NCBI GenBank assembly: GCA_021292165.1
Contig: CM037879.1
Span: forward strand, 156,023,278-156,087,277
Origin: Shinisaurus crocodilurus
Taxonomy: Eukaryota > Chordata > Lepidosauria > Squamata > Shinisauridae
DNA: 64,000 nucleotides
Reading direction: 5' to 3'
Within the stretch, counting starts at the first letter, position 1, and each line of letters begins with the position of its first letter. Positions 33,751 through 45,380 of this stretch are shown here, piece by piece. The notes beneath the pieces were generated by a model, which saw only the letters and a program-made list of their open reading frames with translations, made no database searches and was not told where the DNA came from. Made by a program: the position numbers and the translations under genes.

Positions 33751-34414
33751 AGAAAAGGATGATGGGTTACGTTGATTTCTTCTGCAAGGGAAAAATGGGC
33801 CAGACAACATCACATATGGAAATGGCCTCCTCTGAACTTCTTATAGTTATTACTATTTATAACAACATTTTCCTTCTCAACTTTGCTATATGTGCAGATA
33901 AATCTATGCCTTGTAGGCCATGCCTAGAATAGTGTTCAAGGAACATAGGGACTAAAGAAAGAATGAATTCCTCTGTCGCTCACTCATTCAACATGTCAAC
34001 CATAGTTACCATCAACAGCACAGCTGGTGTATCCAAACCACCAAATTGCATCAGATGGTTGACAGGAGGCCTTGTATACCTTGGAAATGGGCTCATCATT
34101 CAGCTACATCTACTGCAAACCCACAGTCCTAGAAAATAATAGCCTATCAAAAGCTCTAGCTCAATAGCTAGCAGCTTGCTGTCTCATGACTCCATGACAG
34201 TTCTTAAAGACTTGCTTCTAAAGAGGAATATTCTAGCAAACACATTGCTGCTCTGAAAAGCCTCCTTTGGCAACTACCCATCGGGACATTAAAAGCTGCA
34301 GAACTATATCCACAGAAGAGCTCTAGAAAGTACAAAGAAGTCATAGGAATCCTAACATCCTGAACTGTTTTAAACTATCGTTTAAATAGGCCAAAGTTAG
34401 AAAGAATTCCCCTC

Positions 34415-34463
<49 letters not shown>

Positions 34464-35262
34464 CATTACTATTGATGGTACATTCACACAATCAAATACC
34501 AACAATGACATTTAGCGGAGAAATACCTTGGAAATGGGCTTACTACTCAGCCACATCTATTGCAAATGTATCCTCTGAGAAAAAAAACCAGAGCCTGTCA
34601 AAAGGGGTTTGCCTTAATAAACTGTACATTTAGGATTTCATAAACCATAAAAGAATTATAGTGCTCGACCGCAAGGGGTAAGATCCAGTCATTTTACCAT
34701 TTAAAGTTGGTTATCAAGCACAAGAAACAATAACAAATAAAAACAAACCACCTAAATCATTTGTTCGAAAGATTATTCTTGCTCCCTAGCCTCTTTAAAA
34801 GCTTTTGATTCAATCTAACATGCTGGACTACATTTTTTTGACTGCTGGCAAAATGGAAGCAGTTGCAAAACAATTAGTCTGTACTTACCAGCCCATTAGA
34901 GAGAAGATAAAAAAAAATAACACCCTCACAGATGCCTTAAAGCAAGAGGAGCAGTAGCCAGCATCACTTAGTTCATTCAAGTTCAATCTATACACCACTG
35001 TATTAAAGTGAACCCTATCCCATGACCTAGAAGTCCCCACGAACAATGACAGTGTCTAAAATTATTTCTAATTTTTATCTCGTTATTTTCATTGCATGTA
35101 TTTTAATCTGGAATCTGCCTTGTGGGCTGAAAAATAGTATAGAAATATTCCTAAAATAAATAAATACACAATCATTTAAAAAAATACTACCACACTTGGA
35201 CTGAAAGGTAACTTTGTGGGAGAACAGTTTAATCATTCTGCGAATGCACTAAAAGAAAATAA
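33751..35262. other. No gene seen; local duplication and (CT)n
   Basis: About 80 bp near 34,075-34,155 (ATACCTTGGAAATGGGCT) recurs with divergence at 34,526-34,606. A (CT)n microsatellite lies at about 34,416-34,460. Confidence 0.45.
34416..34460. repeat. (CT)n microsatellite
   Basis: Uninterrupted CT run of about 44 bases. Confidence 0.95.
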
Positions 35263-35517
35263 TACAGTAATACCTTGGTTTGAGAGTAACTTGGTTTGAG
35301 AGCGTTTTGCAAGACAAGCAAATTTTTAAATATTTATTTAATTTTTTTTTACTTGATATACAAGCGACGTCTTGCAATACAAGTACTGTAGTACGGCTTA
35401 AATTAAAAATCTCTGTACAAATTTTTTTGGGGGGGATTTTGTTTTGATATAAGAGTGTTTTGGATTACAAGCATGTTTCTGGAACGAATTATGCTCTCCA
35501 TCCAAGGCATGACTGTA
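35263..35517. mobile_element. Mariner-type miniature element (copy 3, inverted subtype)
   Basis: TA-flanked; ends CAGTAATACCTTGGTTTGAG and the complement of CATCCAAGGCATGACTG. Reverse orientation relative to copies 1 and 2, with an AT-rich core (ACTTGATATACAAGCGACG) instead of the GC-rich one. Closest to copy 5 at 53,532. Confidence 0.78.
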
Positions 35518-37754
35518 TTGTGCTTTAACAACAACATCTCCTCCCTACTAAAGATGGCTTCAGAACCAAAGAAGAGCACAGCCTGTAGAGCCCAGAGCCC
35601 AGATATAACTACACCACAACAAACATTCAATGCATGAAAAAAATCTGGAAAAGAGTACGAAGAAATGATAAACACTGTCATAGACCATCACCATTCACTT
35701 TAAAATTGATCAAATTTCTAATCACTGAAGTATCTCTAAAGTGACCTGTTTTGAGAGTAAGCTAATATAACCCTCAAACAATATATGCCATAGAAAGGAG
35801 AATTCACTACAATGCACTTGTGCTGTTCTACTTGCATCATTTTCAATACTTTTTCACTGGAGGCCTAGTAGTGCACATGTGGCCTCAGTTTAATCAAGTG
35901 CTACATCTGCTAGGTTAAACTGTCATAACTTGATGGTCTAAAGATCTGCTTAGCTATTAAGGAAAATGTATAAAAATAAATAAAAGCAGCATCCTGACTA
36001 TTAGAAGCAGGTTCATACATTATGCATTTCTATAGGGAGAGCAATCTCCATATAGGTGGGAAAACGTACACTGCAAAGTTTACAGTGCTGTTGCCAATCG
36101 TTCTATTCACACTGGGAAAAATATTCCTACCATTGGATGGGTTTCGAAGCAGCCTAGAGATCTGACTTTTTTCTTTATGATGTCAGCTGCCATTGCTGTC
36201 TTATAACCCAAAACATGTATCACTTCCACAAGGATTATCCCAATAGATTATGCTACCATAGAAATGTCTGAAGTTCAGAGACACAACAATTGGCACTGCC
36301 AGACTCTCAGAAAAAATGGTCTTGCTTTGAGGTCAAAGGCTAGAGTCTTAAGTATACTTACATTCTGCTGAAATCAACTGGATTTATGTCTAAGTAATAC
36401 TGTAATTATTTATAACATGTAAGTCCTTTCAAGCTCCATTCACATCTTTATTACTCCTCCAGTTCATACATTAGGTTGATCCAGCTATTTTTCTGCCAGC
36501 AAAAGTGTTCCCTGAGTGGAAACCACTCAGAATGCTCCCACCAGCAGAAAAAGGGAGGAGCAAAACTCTGCCAATTCCTCCTCCCTCTCCAGCCCCCAGC
36601 AACACCTCCCCCATTGTTCCAGAGGGTCACCCAACCCTCCAGAGCAAATTTTCAGGGGGAAGGAGGAGGAGACTACATGGGGGTGGGAGATCCTTCCATG
36701 TTCCATCAGTGCAACTGCTCCACTGGATTGGAAACCTTCCATGAATGGAAGGAGCCCTTCCGTCCACGGAAAGAAGACCCTGGATTCAAACCAGTATAAT
36801 TAATTGAAACGAAGGCATTTTAAAATGCTTTCTATATTTGTCATAGAACAAAATGAGATGAGAGAGGAAGGAAGAGTTTCAAACAAGCAGCATATCCAGA
36901 ACTGTAGCGAAGTCAGTAACATGACAACATACTCTCTGGATCAAGGCTTTTACTTGTAAATTGTATATGTAGTTTATTCTCTGAAATTTAAAGATAATCA
37001 GAACTGCAACTTACAGGTTCAAGTAATTAGTGTGTTACAATATTCAACAGAATACTAACTATGATTAATAAAATGGTCCCAAACTCACCAGAGGGGGAAA
37101 AAATCATGGAAGAAATTGGGTCATTTTAAAGAGGCACTGCCAACTTTAAATTGGGTCAACAAGATGGCAAGCATGTAAATGTCTGCAAGATAGAAACCAG
37201 ACAAGGGAAATGAAAAGATATGAAAAAGAAAAATCACTAATTGACAGCATGCATGTAATTGGAGTTTTGAGGGGGTTGTGTCATTTTTTCTTTAAAACCA
37301 GACTTTCCGAAAGGATCACTGGCATTCAGGAATTAGTGTTTTACTTTAAGAATGTTAACAATATTTATAACTAAATGCAAGATGTGATTGACAAAAAGAG
37401 TTGCTATTTTTTCAGGCTAGTTCATTCATATTTTTCAAAAAGTATTTTGAAATGTAGGGAAAACCACACTGATGTACTATGTAACCAGTAGTTTGAAAAT
37501 ATTTTAACAACAACTTTGGACAACAGTTGAATAACAGGAAATATTATTTTGAAGCATGCTGATATACAACACATTTGCACATTACCTAACCTATAGAAAA
37601 TGTATTTGGAGCAAAGAAACTGGAGGGGGGGAAAGTAAAATTTTAGGGGCATGCCCCTTTGCACACACACCTATCAAAATTAATTTATATGCAAGAGGAA
37701 AATTGCCAAAGAAGTCCAACACAGTCACATTTGACTACAAAAAAGGAACTTATC
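35518..37754. other. No gene seen
   Basis: About 2.2 kb without recognised repeat or supported exon. Open frames near 36,476-36,800 reflect a C/T-rich stretch and do not resemble a protein. Confidence 0.4.
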
Positions 37755-38218
37755 TAAAATGAAGGAACTGGTAAAAAGGAAGTTGAAAGGGAAAGTCAGG
37801 GTGGCCGAATCTCTCCAGATCACTTTGGGTTTACTCAAAATCACAATAATAGAAGCTCAGCTAGAATGTATACTGCAGATCAGAAAAAGCAACACACAAA
37901 GTCCATGAGGTCACCACCAGCACGTAAAACAAATCAGTGTCAAAGAAGCTATTAGAAAAAGAAGGCATCCTTCAGAAAATGGAAATCTTACCCAAATGAG
38001 GAGAATGAAAAGGAACACAAAGTTGTACATGGAAATGCAAGAAGACAATAAGATGCAAAAGGGGGGGGGATTCTGAGGAGCATATTAATAACATTAAGAT
38101 AAAACATTATTTAAATACATCAGAAGCAGGAAACTGGCTAGGAAGGTGGGTGGGCCACTGGATGACATGGCAGTTAAAGGCGTACTAGCGGAGGATGAGG
38201 AGATTGTGAAGAAGTTGA

Positions 38219-38550
38219 CTGATTGATTGATGGAATACATTTCTATACTGCCTTTGTGCCAGGACACCCAAGGCAGTTTACAATTTTTAAATACTGAAAC
38301 AAACAAACAAATATTACCAAAACAAAAAAGCCATCAGAATATAGCCAATTGGATTTCTCTTCAGGAGCTGATGGCATGAGCTCCCTGGCTGGGTCTTCTC
38401 CATTTTTGCCTTCCCTCAGGCCCAGGGCACACAGCTATTAATTAGCCCCAGGGAAGGTCAAGGAGAGGCTGGTCCAACTCAAGCCATTGAAAGTCCCTTC
38501 AGGAGTTGATGGCACAAGCTCCCCAACCTGGACTTCTCCTCTTCTTTGTA
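38219..38550. repeat. Unidentified repeat inside CR1
   Basis: Starts with (GATT)n and a LINE-tail-like ATACATTTCTATACTGCC. It contains two divergent direct copies of about 50 bp (TTCAGGAGCTGATGGCATGA at 38,361 and TTCAGGAGTTGATGGCACAA at 38,499). It separates two halves of the CR1. Confidence 0.5.
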
Positions 38551-39931
38551 CAGTAGTACCTTGGATTACGAGTATAATTCGTTCCAGAACCATGCTCGTA
38601 ATCCAAAATACTCGTACATCAAAGCGAGTTTCCCCATTAGAAATAATGGGAACTCCGCTGATTCGTTCCACAACCATTTAATCACTGCTTTGCCGGCTCC
38701 CTGGCAGGGAGCCCCATGGAGGGAGCTGGCAAAGCAGTGATTAAATGGTTGTGGAACGAATCAGCAGAGTTCCCATTATTTCTAATGGGGAAACTCGCTT
38801 TGATGTGCCGACTCCTGGGCTCCCGGCCGCGCCTCGCTCTGCTGGTGCCTTGCGCGCTGCCATGCCGGCTCCCGGGCAGGGAAGCGGCACGGCAGCGCGA
38901 AGCGCCTGCAGAGCGAGGGGCCGCGCTGCGTCTCCTTTGCCAGCGGCGACTTGCCTCTGCTTGCGCCCAGCGTGCTCCCTGCCTTAGCAAGCGGTGGCTC
39001 GCCTCTCTGCTGGCGCCTCGCGCGCTGCCATGCCGGCTCCCGGGCAGGGAAGCGGCACAGCAGCGCGAGGCGCCCGCAGAGCGAGGGAGCGCGCCACATC
39101 TCCTTTGCCAGCTGGCGCCCAGCGCGCTCCCTGCCAGCATGCTCCCTGCCTTAGCAAGTGGCGGCTCGCCTCTCTGCTGGTGCCTCGCGCGCTGCCTTGC
39201 TGGCTCCCGGGCAGGGAAGCGGCACGGCAGCGCAAGGCGCCCGCAGAGCGAGGGGCTGTGCCGCGTCTCCTTTACCAGCTGGCGCCCAGCGCACTCCCTA
39301 CCAACATGCTCCCGACTGCCAGCTCGCTCCCTGCCTAGCAAGCGGCGGCTTGCCTCTCTGCGGCGAGCCGGCGCCTCCGTCACATCCGGCCCAGGAAGTG
39401 ACGCGTACATCCGGCCCAGGAAGTGACGCGAACCTGGGGCCGGATGTGACGGAGGCGGCGCGGGAGCTGGCATGGCAGCGCGCGAGGCGCCAGCAGAGAA
39501 GCGAGCCGCCGCTTGCTAAGGCAGGGAGCACGCTGGCAGGGAGCACGCTGGGCGCAAGCAAAGGCGAGCCGCCGCTGGCAAAGGAGACGTGCCCCTCGCC
39601 CCTCGCTCTGTGGGCGCCTTGCACTGCCGTGCCGCTTCCCTGCCCGGGAGCCAGCATGGCAGCGCGCAAGGCGCCAGCAAAGCGAGGCGCGGCGCGGCTG
39701 GGAGCCCTGTGGAGGCGAGGCACGGTGTGGCCACTCACTCGGCTAACGGCGGCGCAGCAACGCCGCCGCTAGCCGCTAGCCGAGCCGCTAGCCGAGCATT
39801 TAAATTTGAAAGCGGCAGCGGCTCGTGTTGCGAGACTTGCTCGTCTTTCAAATTTAAATTTATGCTAAAATTTTCCTCGTCTTACGAGTAGCTCGCAAAC
39901 CGGGTTACTCGTAATCCGAGGTATTACTGTA
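38551..39931. mobile_element. 1.38-kb composite mariner-ended element with GC-rich palindromic core
   Basis: TA-flanked ends CAGTAGTACCTTGGATTACG and the complement of CGTAATCCGAGGTATTACTG match the mariner-type miniature family. Inside the left end, 38,628-38,802 is a hairpin around AATAATGGGAACTC and TTAAATGGTTGTGG. The next kilobase is CpG-rich: three tandem units of about 167 bp (GCTGCC...GGCTCCCGGGCAGGGAAGCG at 38,857, 39,025 and 39,191) plus a partial fourth, then inverted partial copies at about 39,465-39,740, with the axis near 39,390-39,425 (CATCCGGCCCAGGAAGTGACG, twice). Long open frames on both strands are by-products of GC-rich repetition. Confidence 0.8.
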
Positions 39932-40122
39932 TCTGTATTCACTGCAGAAGATGTAGAATGGATACCTGTGCCTGAATTGATATTTTCAGGGAGGGAATCT
40001 GAGGAGTTTCTAGACCTTACTGACAAACTGAAAAAACAAACAAAACACTGGGTCCATATGGTATCCATCTGAAAATTCTTAAAGAACTCAAATGTGAAAT
40101 TGCTGATCTTCAAACAAAGAAT

Positions 40123-40426
40123 GTAGGGATGTACGAGAATTTTATTTCTGTTGGCAAATCATGTAAACATGTCCCATTCATAATCCTGAATATGAATGTG
40201 ATCAGGAGCAATTTTTTTCAAGAAGTGTTAGCAAATTCCCACTTTAGTCAATGGAGACCAAGTGTGCATTTTTGAAAAATACGCACAGAAATGCAAACTT
40301 TTCCTGTTTAAATGAGCCAGAAAATAAGTTGAAAACAAAAATGGGAGCATGCCAAAACGAGCTTTGAAGTGATTTTCAGAGAACTTAGGTGAGCTTGAAA
40401 ATTGCTTATTTTCCCATCCCTACAGG
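40123..40426. mobile_element. hAT-like element with TAGGGATG ends
   Basis: Inverted ends TAGGGATGTACGAGAA and the complement of TTTTCCCATCCCTA. Interrupts the CR1 between two coding blocks. Target duplication not resolved. Confidence 0.6.
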
Positions 40427-41461
40427 CTCTGTACCACAGGACTGGAGCATGGCCAATATAATACCAATTTTTTAAAAAGGTGATCCGGGGAGGGGGGGGA
40501 TCCAGGAAATTACAGGCCAGTTAGCTTAACAACTGCTCCAGGTAAATTAGTGGAAAGCATTATTAAAGATGAAATTATCAAGCATACAGAAGGACATATC
40601 CTGCTGAAAAAGAGCCAATATGGCTTAAGCAAAGATAAGCCAGAGCTCTTTGAAAGTGTCAATAAACATGTGGATAGGGGAGATCTCATAGACACTGTTT
40701 ACTTGGACTTCCAAAAGGCTTTTGACAAAGTGCCTCACCAAAGACTCCTGAGCAAACTTAGCAGTCATGGGATAAGATTATAGGTCCTCTTATGGATAGA
40801 TAACTGGGTAAAGAACAGAACACAGAGAGTAGGAATAAATGGGCAGTTCTCACAATGGAGGGATGTAAACAGTGTGTGTCCTCAAAGCAGCTGAATTGGG
40901 ATCAATGCTTTTTACCTTGTTTATAAACTATATGGAGTTAAGGGTGAGCAGTGAGATAGCCAGGTTTGCTGATGACACTAAACTATTTAGGCAGGTTAAA
41001 AGAAAAAGAGATTGCTTTAAGTTCCAAAAGGTTTTCTCCAACTGGGGGAATGGCCATTAAAATGGCAAATGCAGTTCAATGTAAGCAAGCGTAAAGTAAA
41101 TGTATGCTGGAGCAAAAAAAATCCTAACTTCACATATACACTGATGGGTTCTGAGCTGGTGGTGACTGACCAAGAAAGAGGTCAGTTGATAGATAGCTCA
41201 ATGGAAACATCGACCCAGTGTAAAGTTGCTCTGAAATGGGCAAATTCCATTTTGCGGATCATTAGAAAGGGAATCGAAAACAAAACTGTCAATATCATAA
41301 TGTCCTTATACAAAACATTGGTGTAACCACAGTTCGAATAATGTATATAGTTCTGGTCACTGCACCTCCGAAAGGATATTGTAGAGCTGGAAAGGGGGCA
41401 GAAAAGGGCAACCAAAATGATCAAGGGACCGGAGAAACTCCGTTATGGGGACAAGTTACAA

Positions 41462-41545
41462 CAGCCTTCCCCTGGTGACCTCCAGATGTTTTGGACTTCA
41501 ACTCCCATTGGCCCCAGCCAGTATGACCAATGATCAGGAATGCAT
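41462..41545. mobile_element. hAT-like foldback remnant
   Basis: CTTCCCCTGGTGACCTCCAG and GGACTTCAACTCCCATTGGC form the left half of the ACAACTCCCAT family. The right arm is lost. Confidence 0.55.
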
Positions 41546-41772
41546 GGCTACTAGTCATCATGGCTGTATATTACTCCAGTGTCAGAAGAGGTATGCCTCT
41601 GAATACCAGTTGCCTGAGAACACAAGCTGAAAGGTGCTAAGTTGTGCTCATGTCCTGCTTGTGGGCTTCCCATAGGCACGTGGTTGGCCACCGTGGATAC
41701 AGAATGCTGGACTAGATAGGCTTTTGGTCTGATCCAGCACAGCTGCTTGCATGTTCTTACATTCTTATGATT
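41546..41772 (+). mobile_element. CR1 LINE 3' UTR
   Basis: GGCTACTAGTCATCATGGCT, GTCCTGCTTGTGGGCTTCCC and GGACTAGATAGGCTTTTGG, ending in TTCTTACATTCTTA. The same UTR occurs antisense at 33,120-33,330 and in sense at 45,901. It may be the 3' end of the CR1 above after an internal loss. Confidence 0.7.
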
Positions 41773-41863
41773 CATCCTGGTGCAGCTACTGCATCAACAG
41801 CCATTAAGCAAATCAACTAGTTCTCCTCCAGTAAGGTTCCAAATAATTCTTATATTCTGTTAT

Positions 41864-41933
41864 ATGTTTGCAAATGTTGACAATGTGACAGAGCTGTACA
41901 GAAACATGTTTTACAAAAGGCATATTGGGGGAG
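41864..41933 (+). repeat. 70-bp direct repeat, left copy (L2 target duplication)
   Basis: Identical to 42,865-42,934 over 70 bases, starting ATGTTTGCAAATGTTGACAA. The copies flank the L2 at both ends. Confidence 0.9.
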
Positions 41934-42722
41934 ACCCTGTCCAAGTGCCTGGAGTCAGTGGCTGGCTGGATGGGAAGGAACATGCTGAAGCTGAACCCCA
42001 ACAAGACCGAGGTACTTCTGGTGGGGGACAAGGGAAGGTTAGGGGATGTTGACCTGGTGCTGAATGGGGTACATCTACCCCTGAAGGACCAGGTCCGCAG
42101 CTTGGGGGTCATTCTAGACTCCCAGCTGTCCATGGAGGCTCAGGTGGCAGCTGTGAGCCGGGCGGCGCTGTATCAACTCCATCTGATACGGCAGCTGCGC
42201 CCCTACCTTCCTAATCACCTGCTCCCATCAGTGGTTCATGCCTTGGTCTCCTCTCGCCTAGACTACTGTAATGCGCTCTACGTGGGGTTACCCTTGAAGA
42301 CGGTCCGGAAGCTTCAGCTGGTACAGAACGCGGTGGCTCGCCTGATTAAGGGCAGCCACCGGCGTGATCACATCACGCCAGTGCTTAATGAGTTGCACTG
42401 GCTACCAGTTGCTTGCCGAGCCGAATTCAAGGTGTTGGTTTTGACCTTTAAAACCCTACACGGCTCCGGCCCAGCTTATCTCAAGGAGCGCCTCCAGCAA
42501 CATCAAGTAGGCCGCTCAACAAGGTCTGCCACGGACGGCCTTCTCCTTATCCCATCAGCCAGAGCAGCCAGGCTGGTGGGGACTAGGAAGAGGGCCTTCT
42601 CTGTGGCGGCCCCCACATTATGGAACTCCCTCCCTAGTGACCTTCGCCATGCCCCCTCCGTGATGAGCTTCCGCCGTGCATTAAAAACATGGCTGTTCAG
42701 GCGGGAATATGGGGTGGGTTAG
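41934..42722 (+). pseudogene. L2 LINE ORF2, C-terminal part of reverse transcriptase (5'-truncated)
   Basis: One open frame of about 262 codons without a stop, beginning mid-protein right after the left 70-bp repeat. It keeps MLKLNPNKTEVLLVG, the thumb-like region (RSLGVILDSQLSME, SSRLDYCNALYVGLP), and the end block FSVAAPTLWNSLPSDLR and KTWLFRREYG. The 5' truncation removed the endonuclease and the catalytic YADD, so it cannot move itself. An intact frame and identical flanks suggest recent insertion. Confidence 0.88.
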
Positions 42723-42866
42723 GTTTTTAATGAGAATTTTTTATATTGTTTTAATTATTATATTTTATTGTGTTTTACTGTATTTTAATTGTACATCGCC
42801 CAGGGTGGCCGGGTGACCGGCCAGATGGGCGATTGATAAATATAATAAATAAATAAATAAATAAAT
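42723..42866 (+). mobile_element. L2 3' UTR and (TAAA)n tail
   Basis: T-rich UTR, then TGTACATCGCCCAGGGTGGC and GGCCAGATGGGCGATTGATA, ending in (TAAA)n. This tail is the reference for the antisense fragments at 27,205 and 32,240. Confidence 0.85.
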
Positions 42867-42934
42867 GTTTGCAAATGTTGACAATGTGACAGAGCTGTAC
42901 AGAAACATGTTTTACAAAAGGCATATTGGGGGAG
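42865..42934 (+). repeat. 70-bp direct repeat, right copy (L2 target duplication)
   Basis: Right partner of 41,864-41,933, identical over 70 bases, directly after the (TAAA)n tail. The first 1-2 bases may belong to either tail or duplication. Confidence 0.9.
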
Positions 42935-43328
42935 GGGGAGTGTTCAGGTGGTTTGGCTGGCATAACTAAAAGTAGTGAAAATCCATGGATTTCACAATAA
43001 ATCAAACACATAACTTATCACACATTTTAAGGGTAAGTTTGTTATGTGGAAGCCGAGAGCCAAATCCTCCATCATTTTGTTTTTGATATTATGGGTTTCA
43101 GTGACAAGCCCCACCCATATAGTTCCATCATGTCACTGGCATGGCTAAAATTATGCCTCTGTAAAAAGCTGACAAGGGTGAGGCTTGTAGTAGGAACTTT
43201 CATGTTTAAACAGCTAAGATAAGGAGTATGTATCCAAGCTGAGCAAGTGTGAATGACTACTGTCACTGTGAGTAAAATTCAGCCCAAATATTAATGGTTT
43301 CATAATAAAAACAAGAAAGCCAGAATCG
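42935..43328. other. No gene seen
   Basis: Unassigned sequence between L2 and the next foldback. Confidence 0.4.
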
Positions 43329-43464
43329 CAGGGCTCTCCAACCTTGGGTCCCCAGATGTTGCTGGCCTACAGCTCCCAGCATACCCAGCCAGCATGGCTA
43401 ATGGCAAGGGATTCTGGGAGCTGTAGTCCAGCAACATCTGGGGACCCAGGGTTGGAGAGCCCTG
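43329..43464. mobile_element. hAT-like foldback element, near-perfect palindrome
   Basis: Ends CAGGGCTCTCCAACCTTGGG and the complement of CCAGGGTTGGAGAGCCCTG; arms of about 58 bp with few differences. No matching 8-bp flanks. Confidence 0.78.
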
Positions 43465-45207
43465 ATTTCTAATGAATACCACCAGCAGTGCCAGGACTTC
43501 CTGGCTGCTGAGTACAGAGCGGTTTGTGTTCGTGATCCTTCGCTTTCTCACAGCCAACAACAACTCCCAGTTGCACCTGCCTTTTCTTCGAATGACAGTG
43601 CCAGTGAGTAAGAAATTGGGTAATTCTGACATCGTCTCACTGATGCAACTAGGTATTGGAGTGGGAAGGGGAAGGGAGAGAAAATATGGCCCCTGGGCCT
43701 ATGTATTCAGCAAAGAACAGGAAAGCACCTGAGAGGGTAAACAAATGAGAAAAGTAATTAAAAAAATATACTTCAAGAACAGCTCACCATAAAAGGACAC
43801 AGAAAATGTAATCATGCTCTAATACAAGAAAAGAGACTATAACATGACTATGAGGTGGTGGTGTTGATTATGTTTTTTTTTCTGGGTGTGTATGCTTCAA
43901 GAGACAAACTGAATGTAAAATACATTTGTGCTTTCTTTTCCAGGGAGGTGGAGGGGCTCACCACCAAAAATTGTTTCTGACTAAGAAGATGGGAACATGC
44001 GAAGAGGAGGAAGAGAGTGGGGAGTGCTAAGAATGAGACAACATGAAAATAAGAAGTGCTTTAAAAAAAGGGGGGGTTCTCCGTGCAGAGGAGGTGGTAT
44101 ATTCATGGTTATTCTCACTGCACAACAATGTTGAAGGAGTGATGTCATGAGAGCACTACCCTAATGTGCACATTGTGGGGGGGGGGATTTTGGTTTTTCT
44201 GTAAAACTAAGTTGGACAAACAGAAATGATAAAATACAGCCCAATGCCAGTCCCATAAGAAATACATCAATGTACAGACAGGAACAAGGGGATGTACTAA
44301 CACAACACAACTAACATTACAAAGAATCTTTTACGAAATGTTTCTGCCTTCAATTTGCACAATGCAAATTGTGATCCTTTAGGCAAGGAAAGAGTCTAGT
44401 TGGTTGTGTCAAAGCTCACAGCTAGGATTTAACAACAACCAAAAGATAAACAGGCCACAGGAGAATGATTGAGACACTGCTATGCATTTAAAAGGAAAGT
44501 GGGTGCATAACCAGTGACATTTCTTCTCTTTTCCAACAGGAGAGGAAAACATAGCTGAAATTTTATAACCTTTTTCCAGCATACTAGATCTATATATCAG
44601 TAAATGTGTGAAGAAGACAAAAAGGGTATATATGCCCAATGAGAGCTTGAGAACATATGAGAGGATAAAAACCCCAAATGCTAAAGCAGGCACTGGTTCG
44701 CCTTAAAAATGCAGCAATGCTAATTATGCAGCAGTTGTTTGCTTTCCTCATCAACAATCTTTACTCTCCCATTTTCTGTTTTCCTTGTCCCTCTAGTATG
44801 GTCTGGCACAAGACAGTAAGCTGTCTGGGAAATGGATTTTTCCATCTCTTTGCTAATGAATTAATGAAGATCCTGGAACACAAGAACCCTTGTTGGCACC
44901 ACAAGGCATTACCGTGACCCAAATAAGTAACAACCACTAGGAAGGATCACAGCCACGTTACCAACTCATGATACTGCCCCCCCATCCCCACCCCACCCCC
45001 AAAAAACTCTTATGGTATTTGGACATTTCTTAAAAGCCTTAACTCCTAAATCCAAACCTTGTTTGAAAACTAAGAAGATTTTAACATTCATGTCTATGGG
45101 GCGAATGGAAGCTATATGGAAGCAGAATAAACTCCAACTCCTGCTTCATCCAACCCTACCCACACACACACACACACCTTTTAAAATCCATGAGATTTAA
45201 ACAAACA
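43465..45207. other. No gene seen; G runs and (CA)n
   Basis: Unassigned. G runs at about 44,070-44,076 and 44,177-44,186, and (CA)n at 45,162-45,176. A pyrimidine tract ending CTAG at 44,797 was considered as a splice acceptor and rejected. Confidence 0.4.
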
Positions 45208-45380
45208 GGCTTGTGGCTTATGCTGGCTCAGCTTGTCTGAGTGTGGAAAGCTAAGCAGGGTCAAGCCTGGTTATTACCTGGATGGGAGACCCCTCCTCTA
45301 GTTTCTTACATTGAGCAGGGGGTTGGAGGTTGGACTCGATCGCCTTGTAGGCTCCTTCCAACTCTATGATCTATGAAATA
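45208..45380 (+). mobile_element. 5S-headed SINE (full length)
   Basis: Head GGCTTGTGGCTTATGCTGGC, 5S-like GAAAGCTAAGCAGGGTCAAG and TACCTGGATGGGAGACC, tail TTCCAACTCTATGATCTATG. Carries a local GGTTGGA duplication. Confidence 0.8.

Larger units (their letters stand above)
37755..41457 (+). mobile_element. CR1 LINE interrupted by at least three insertions
   Basis: The 5' part (37,755-38,218) carries the endonuclease/RT linker, ending in a GVLAEDEEIVKKLT-like block with stops. It resumes at about 39,932 with a TAEDVEWIPVPELI-like block, breaks again at about 40,115-40,428, and runs to about 41,457 through RT motifs YLDFQKAFDKVPHQ (40,699-40,740) and RFADDTKLF (about 40,957-40,983). Insertions: an unidentified repeat (38,219-38,550), the GC-rich mariner-ended palindrome (38,551-39,931) and a TAGGGATG-ended element (40,123-40,426). 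Frames are broken throughout. Confidence 0.85.

Noticed and set aside
34416..34460. CRISPR-like or other array
   Set aside because: Simple (CT)n microsatellite. No repeat-spacer structure was seen anywhere in the window.
38682..39772. Long open frames on both strands (up to 263 codons) in the GC-rich block
   Set aside because: They arise from GC-rich 167-bp tandem and inverted units. All are alanine/arginine/proline-rich, mirror one another and cross repeat boundaries.
44770..44917. Plus-strand terminal exon after a strong pyrimidine tract ending CTAG
   Set aside because: The open text is short, its composition is not convincing, and no donor partner was found. Kept out pending transcript data.
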